Positions 58,601-64,000 of a DNA stretch of 64,000 nucleotides are shown piece by piece. This DNA comes from Rutpela maculata (Eukaryota > Arthropoda > Insecta > Coleoptera > Cerambycidae): positions 410,456,547 to 410,520,546 of the forward strand of contig OW386285.2 of the NCBI GenBank assembly GCA_936432065.2, given 5' to 3'. Position 1 is the first letter of the stretch; the number at the start of each line of letters is the position of its first letter. The notes beneath the pieces are model-generated. The model saw only the letters and a list, made by a program, of their open reading frames with translations, ran no database searches and was not told the origin of the DNA. A program made the position numbers and the translations under genes.

Positions 58601-58729
58601 AAACGAAATATTGGACGTTTCCTTGTTTCGTTGAGGACAGACCTGGGAGAAAACTCAATATTAAACCCTCAATCGCATGCACCTGTGAAGAGGTTCCATG
58701 CGTATGTTGTTCAACTGCATCAAAAAATG
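55639..58729 (+). CDS. Large Ser-rich protein with C-terminal CxC clusters, first coding exon
   Basis: The frame opens with MDSDSKTVDDDGDSATKHVL and runs 1,030 codons to a consensus donor, TG|GTAAGT at 58729/58730, so the protein continues in an exon not identified here; the TAA at 58735 is intronic if the donor is used. Residues about 140-220 are very Ser-rich and acidic. A basic patch (KKRYIKKIVKKI) lies near 525. Near 640-660 is SERVKLSPRRKRLVFKTFTQ. Residues about 735-775 form a predicted helix (NWREDKTLSEKLLEE..., NEISHLGKLKGLLEK). From 858 on come cysteine motifs: CMKCQKAPCVC, CQVCKDCPCTC, CQRC, CIDCHRATCTC and CEEVPCVCC. STQTN (about 393-397) resembles a dynein light chain (LC8) binding site. 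I do not recognise the family; a cytoskeletal or centriole/axoneme role is only a guess. Confidence 0.75.
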
Positions 58730-59000
58730 GTAAGTAAAAGTACTTATTTTCACAAACATGACAATATGCGGGTTCGGACATAAAAGTAAAAATTTTCTTT
58801 GTTAGATTACAAGTTAATACAACTAGTCCACGCAAATTAGATATTTTAGAAGAAATAATTTTTAAAGTAATAATATTTGAGATGCGTACTCTAAATAGGG
58901 TTAGAAATAGATACCCGCCCAGTAGGTATTGGGGCACTTGAGAGGGTGATCCGCCCCCCAAAATGGGGCCCGTAGGGCTCCGCCCCGCCCCCTTTTTCAG
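58730..59000 (+). other. Start of intron of the CxC-protein gene
   Basis: Begins GTAAGT. The next exon was not found before the end of the window; the sequence from here to 64 kb is compatible with intron filled by repeats. Confidence 0.5.
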
Positions 59001-59001
59001 T

Positions 59002-59225
59002 GAGGCCCCATTTAACTCAAGGCCTCTTTTCCGGTGGGGCCAACATAACCTCACTTTGCGTCATTCTCGGGGCCCCATTTAACTCAAGGCCCCTTTTCCA
59101 GTGGGCCAACATAACCTCACTCTGCGTCATTCTGATTCAACCTATTTCATTTTTACCTATTTTTACCCATTTTGAATGTGAAATCAATGTTATCATTTTT
59201 ACCTATTTTCACCCATTTTGAGTGT
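59002..59225 (+). repeat. Two short tandem duplications
   Basis: A unit of about 66 bp (GGCCCCATTTAACTCAAGGC ... CATAACCTCACTTTGCGTCA) occurs twice between 59002 and 59134. Then TTTTTACCTATTTTTACCCA occurs twice (59150 and 59197). GC content is higher than in the surroundings. Confidence 0.75.
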
Positions 59226-59569
59226 GGGACCCTTCGTCGGTACACAAGGAAGCCGTGGAACAGGTGTCCTTAACTACTGTGAATCATTCCTTAAAACTCT
59301 GAATACTTATAATTTCCTATATATAGAAGTCACGTGATAATATTTATTTACCATTAATTGTTATTGAATACCCAACCACACGCCTCTGGATGAATCAGTA
59401 ATTATATTTTTAGATATACGTAATAGTATTACACTTTATACAGCTAATATATCTCGTAATATATAGTCTCATGTTAAACTTATATTTTTATTGTAATTAT
59501 TTTTAATGAAAAAATCCAGCCACCACTCAGGATTCGAACCACCAATCTCCGGTTTGGTAGCTCAGCGCA

Positions 59570-59900
59570 AATCAAAATCAAATCAAAAACTAGTTTATTT
59601 AAAATTAAAATAATACAGAATTTGACCCTCCCCAGATACTCGCTTCGGAGCCAGCCAGACATGCACGGCGCCAGTCGTCGTAAAAATTGAAAGACTGGAC
59701 GAAGTGAGGCCAGGTAGAGCTAAGAGGAACTGAAAAATAATATAATATCTCCTGGTCACGGGGTGCAACATAAATATTAATTAAAGTTAAACATGTAAAA
59801 AGATAACTTAAAATAATTGAAATGAAAAGGCAAAAGGTGCGTGTATAAATAAATATCAGAGATAAATATGATGACCACGCAGGAAAAACCGCTGCCCAAG
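59570..59900 (-). mobile_element. LINE/SINE 3' end with TTTGA-type tail
   Basis: On the minus strand it ends ATAAACTAGTTTTTGATTTG with repeated TGATT. It contains CTGGCTGGCTCCGAAGCGAG, similar to part of the short retroposon family at 23384 and 48813. It adjoins tRNA-like sequence near 59525-59570. Confidence 0.5.
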
Positions 59901-60590
59901 GAATCACTACTTCCACATCCAGATTCTCTATTCAAGTCACTCACAACGAAAAAACTTTGTATGTGAAAATAATTGTTTATGGAACTTTAATAATATAATA
60001 TTTGAAATCCTCTACCCCAAAAACCCATAAAACGATACCCCACATCGGTAGTGGGGTGGGGGTGGTGATAGGGGGGTGGTAGTGGGGGGTGGATGAAGTA
60101 AAAAAATATTTTGATGTTTCTGGTTCCTGTACATAAACTAAATCACATTTTTTTTTCATCCTCTTTAATAAGGAGGTGGGGGTGGTAATGGGGGTGGCTA
60201 ATGCCAAACATTTTTTTGAGACCTTAGCTTCTCTTGTATATACTAAATACCAATTTCATGGACTCTTACCTGCTTGATTTACCCATTTTCCCCAAATTCA
60301 CCCCCCCAACCCTTCGACGGAACAAGATGAAAATATAATCTAGTTCTAGATCTCGTTAAAGTACATATGTGTACCAAATTTCAAGTCAAAATCTTATACG
60401 GTTCCAGAGTAAACGTGCGCACAAAAAAAAGTTAAGACAGACCGACAGACAGACAGAAATTTTTTTTTCCGCTCAAACTTAAAATCTCGACGTTTCATGA
60501 CATTTTAAGCCTATTTGGACAATAAAAATTTTTAAAAATTTTTTTGTCGTTACTATACTTCCACTGGACGTGGAAGTAATTATCGGCCAA
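59880..60590 (-). mobile_element. Second copy of the repeat at 9705-11650, inverted
   Basis: Reading the minus strand: ACTTCCACGTCCAGTGGAAG hairpin, AAAATGTCATGAAACGTCGA, the CTGTC-repeat module, TTGAAATTTGGTACACA, the CACCCCC-rich part and CCTTGGGCAGCGG, in the same order as at 9705-11650. This copy lacks the hAT-like insertion. Confidence 0.7.
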
Positions 60591-61279
60591 AAAACCCGTT
60601 TCAAGTAATTGCTAGAGCGAACGGCTATGCTAGACCGCACAATTTATGATTTAAAACATTTAAAGTTTCAGAAGATTTTGATATTTACAAAAAATATAAT
60701 TAGGAAGGGAAAAATTTAGGAAACGAACAAAAGGCAACAAACAGAAACGAAGAAGGTAAAAAGAGTTATATATCGGAAGTTGTGTGTGATAGATTTTATA
60801 TTATAGAGAAAAGGGGATATGGCTAAATAGGTTGCCGAAAGATGGGCAATGCCTGATATGGTAATTTGTGTTTTATGCGAAAAGGTGCATTATGCTCTCT
60901 AATTTGAGTAATGTTGTTTGTAAGCGGACTATCACTAAGTTTAAATTGATAGAATTTTTGTGATGTAACTTTGATGTAGCTCAGCGCTCAACACACTAGG
61001 CTAATGAGGTATCTGACTTCGAATCGATTAATACGGGTATACATGAATCAATTCATGACGTCACACACAGGGGCCTACCGTATTAGCGAAATCTATTTCA
61101 ATTTCCTGAAATGTAATGTTCATATTTATTTGTTATTAATTTTTATTTTTAAATACCTTAAAAGTTTTGAAAATTAATTTCCTATATAGGAGTCACGTCA
61201 TATAATATTTATTGATCATTAATTATTTTTTATTTAAAAAAAAATCAGGCCTGAGCATGGATCGATCTTGCAAACTCTA
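60591..61279. other. Spacer with tRNA-like fragments
   Basis: TGTAGCTCAGCGCTCAAC at 60976 resembles an A box, and ACTTCGAATCGAT at 61018 a weak B box. The motif CCTATATAGGAGTCACGTCA at 61181 recurs (CTATATATAGAAGTCACGTG) at 59315. No gene seen. Confidence 0.4.
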
Positions 61280-62191
61280 CACTCAAAGAAATAGTATGGG
61301 TAAATTCAACAAAAAAAAAATGGTTAACTAACAATATCGTTAATTTTGTTAAACTAAATTATATTGATGGTATTTTTAAACAAGAGGTGATTGTTATTTT
61401 AATTAATAAAAAGTTGTCGTACAACAAAACAAACATTAACTTAAAAAACAGATGAATAAGACTATTATTTTTTTCGTCTGACTATTATTTTGTTGAATTC
61501 TGTCAAATTAAACTAGATAATAGTATATTTTATTTTTAACTATTATCGAATTGTAATTCTAACCCAGTATTAGTTCGCTGTACTATTGTACTTGGTAGAC
61601 AAACCAATATTATTGTCGTCTTCTAGAAGTTCTAAAAGAATTACCATAAAATTTGCTTGCTTACCATGTAGTCTGTTACAGAAATTATTCTCAGATGACG
61701 CCACATACAAATCACTGACAATAATCAATCATGCATTATCTTATACTCTTATGAATTTATAGAAAATTAATAACATGATTGCAATGTTCAAATTCTCTCA
61801 GGGATCATCGATATATTTGGATGGATCTTATAACCGATCTCTAATCTTTGGTTTGGGTGGTCTGATGTCTCAATACTGAGATTTTGGCTAACCAAAAAAA
61901 AACTTCATCATACAATAAAGTGTAGATCAACCTAAAAATTAGTTTCTGAACAAAAAACAAAGTCGTACTGTTTTATTGTAGACCAAAATTGAAAATGGTT
62001 AGTGAACATAAAAAAATGTCATTGTACTATTTAATTTGTTACAAGAAGATATGATTATTAAACTACTATTTGTTTACGAAAAGAAATAAAGTTGTATGAC
62101 TATTCTTTTCTGATTGATTTAACTATGAAACTAGATAGGCGCGATTTCATATGCTCTTTTGGTTGAATTTACCTATCATTTTCTTTGAGTG
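61280..62191. mobile_element. TA-flanked TIR element, 912 bp
   Basis: The ends CACTCAAAGAAATAGTATGG and (inverted) CACTCAAAGAAAATGATAGG continue with GTAAATTCAAC on both arms, flanked by TA. It splits a tRNA-like sequence (ATCGATCTTGCAAACTC | GACTGTAAGTGCGAAGCG). No coding frame. Confidence 0.78.
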
Positions 62192-62354
62192 TAGACTGTA
62201 AGTGCGAAGCGTTCACCACTAATCCACTATAGTACATATTAAATGAATATAATTTTGTTACGGTAAATTATGTGTCATGTATTAAGTTAATACTTTGTTG
62301 AGTTCAAATAATGCAGAGGTGTTATAATTTCATACCACATGTATCCGACCACAA

Positions 62355-62512
62355 TTGCAAAGTCAGCAGTTTATTGCATTTGTACATCATGTATTTTATT
62401 AAATTTGTAAAACAAAGAGCTCATTGAACTTGTAAAGTCAGCAGTTTATTGCACTTGTGTACATCCTATCCTTTATTCAGCTTGTAAAGTCAGCAGTTCA
62501 TTGCACTTGCAA
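62355..62512 (+). repeat. Tandem repeat, TTGTAAAGTCAGCAGTTTAT units
   Basis: Three good copies start near 62355, 62430 and 62481, with a weaker one near 62404. Unit about 37 bp with variable spacing. Confidence 0.7.
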
Positions 62513-63096
62513 ACCCAACACGACATTCTTTATTTGGTATTATTATTTTGTGATAATGCACTGTAAAGAAAATTAATACATGCTCTATTGTTAATAATTC
62601 ATTGGATATGTGGAATGAGAAGTGAATAGGTTAATATACGTTTCTTAAACACAGTTATTTCGTATGTCTTTGTAAACAAAAATATAGATGAAAACCTTTG
62701 GTAGTACGAATCACTATAACTATATGATGAAAATAGTTAATGTAAATGTAATCAATTAGGATTCAATAATACAAACTTTGTGTAGCAACGTGAACATGTA
62801 GTATAGCGTAAAAAGGATGAGTAAAAATCTCAATGGACAGAGTGTAAGTTCAATATTGTAGTATGTATATGGTTTTGTTTTAAAAAAATAAAATATATAA
62901 CTAACGTAATGTAATCCGTATTTGAAGCGTATTTTCTCTGAATTTTTAAAATAATTATGAATAATTTTTTTCTAAATATAAAGTCCACCTAAGTTTCTGT
63001 TTCCAAAACTAAGCAACCAAAAATATAAGCAGAATGATTTAAAATTAATGTGTTTTGTTAATAGTGGATTTAGATGTATTGATATATGTTGTAGAC
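62513..63096. other. No gene or repeat recognised
   Basis: AT-rich sequence without an open frame that I can support. Confidence 0.4.
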
Positions 63097-63098
63097 TA

Positions 63099-63485
63099 GT
63101 ATTACTATGAGAAGATGACAGGGCGGAGCCAAAATGCGCGAATATTTTTACCAGTGGCATAGCTTTATCTGGGGTATAGGGATGTGTAATTGCAATAAAA
63201 GTTTCGCGGTCAAGGAACTGTGAAAATGGAGTAGATTAAAACTTGCCAACTGTTACGAGTAACCTTTGTTCAGGAGAAGTGTAAGAATAGTAAGTTGTAC
63301 TAAACTTTGCCTAATAAAGTTGTTTTATTATTATTATTACCGTCGCTGCCGCTCTACTGTAGGGCACCGCCTCCACTGGTGTTCACATTGAATGTCACGT
63401 AATTCTTTCTCATTGGCTTAGAATGATGGAGCGCACAAACTCGTTTCTGCGCATATTTTTTGCTGTCATCTTCTCATAGTAATAC
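63099..63485. mobile_element. TA-flanked MITE, 387 bp
   Basis: The ends GTATTACTATGAGAAGATGA and its exact reverse complement (TIR of 23 bp, 25 bp including the flanking TA). A LINE-like AATAAAGTTGTTTTATTATT tail sits inside near 63313. Non-coding. Confidence 0.8.
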
Positions 63486-64000
63486 TACTTTACTTGCTAT
63501 TCTTACTATAAATAAATAAACATTTCTTGGTCTATAACTTTTTATTTATTGGCTTTTTGAAAATATTGTCTCTTGTGATTCTGTTCACTTATTTTTTAAA
63601 TGAATTTTAGTTTTTGATTCATTAAAAACGGACATAAGGTAAGGCCCTTTTGGAATATTACGGCAAACGATTGTATTCAACTCCAAAAAGACCCACGTAA
63701 AATTTTAGATCGATCTGACGTCATAAATTTGAAATATTAAAGCTATGTATGATTTAACCGATTTCGCTAATATAGTAGGCATCGTTAGGTTCATTTCCAA
63801 AATTTCATTGAAATCCAATACCATTAACTTGAGGGAAGTAAAATTTTATATATGTGAATGTGGTTTCGATAATATTTAAAACTTCATACACATTACGTTG
63901 AACTTGATTTTGGTTGAAAGTACAGGAACCTGGCAGAAATTTTAATAATAGCTACGTAATACTTGTAAATCTTAAGAAATATATATTTTTGAGGTTAGCT
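63486..64000. other. Window end, nothing recognised
   Basis: AT-rich; the stretch from 63700 may be decayed repeat, but no pairing partner was seen in the window. Confidence 0.4.

Overview
The window looks like AT-rich insect nuclear DNA (possibly beetle; the order is a guess). The evidence is spliced host genes with GT/AG introns, metazoan gene content, and a dense load of arthropod-type transposable elements (TEs). Three host genes are supported. (1) The last three coding exons of the mitochondrial inner-membrane organiser Mitofilin/MIC60 lie on + at 7770-7928, 15297-15588 and 38195-38372; the introns between them are 7.4 kb and 22.6 kb. (2) A small two-exon gene of unknown function (about 125 aa) lies on - at 54813-55267. 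(3) Head-to-head with it, across about 370 bp, is the first coding exon of a large Ser-rich protein with a C-terminal cluster of Cys-x-Cys motifs (+, 55639-58729), which runs into an intron at a consensus splice donor.

Almost everything else is mobile DNA, heavily nested. 1-7.6 kb: a Tc1/mariner-type element with terminal inverted repeats (TIRs) of several hundred bp and a broken transposase, two small MITEs inside it, a diverged repeat array, and a 1-kb palindromic TA-flanked element. 8.4-14.9 kb (first MIC60 intron): a decayed LINE split by a hAT-like element, which holds another repeat, which holds a second hAT-like element. 15.9-24.4 kb: an 8.5-kb element with a THAP-like N-terminus, containing one LINE and a TIR element that carries a tRNA-like module; that element holds a second LINE and a short retroposon. 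24.6-38.1 kb: a hairpin, a MITE, a full LINE whose ORF1 is split by a foldback element, two TA-flanked elements, and a foldback interrupted by a 4.1-kb TIR element containing two more elements.

After MIC60, a piggyBac-like TTAA-flanked element (38.85-43.97 kb) holds LINE scraps and concentric palindromes. 44.8-46.7 kb is a long interrupted palindrome with two further palindromes inside. 47.4-53.05 kb is a foldback whose right arm carries a LINE insertion with a clear target-site duplication (TSD) and a 2-kb TIR element. A hAT-like element follows at 53.2-54.4 kb. Beyond the third gene, 58.7-64 kb holds short tandem repeats, tRNA-like fragments, a LINE/SINE tail and two TIR elements.

There is no operon logic. 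The host genes are independent, and what links the rest is TE-into-TE insertion. In two cases, removing the insert and one TSD copy rejoins the reading frame of the interrupted LINE, which establishes order and insertion point. I found no ribosomal RNA, CRISPR array or clearly functional tRNA. All element boundaries were read by eye; no database comparison was possible.
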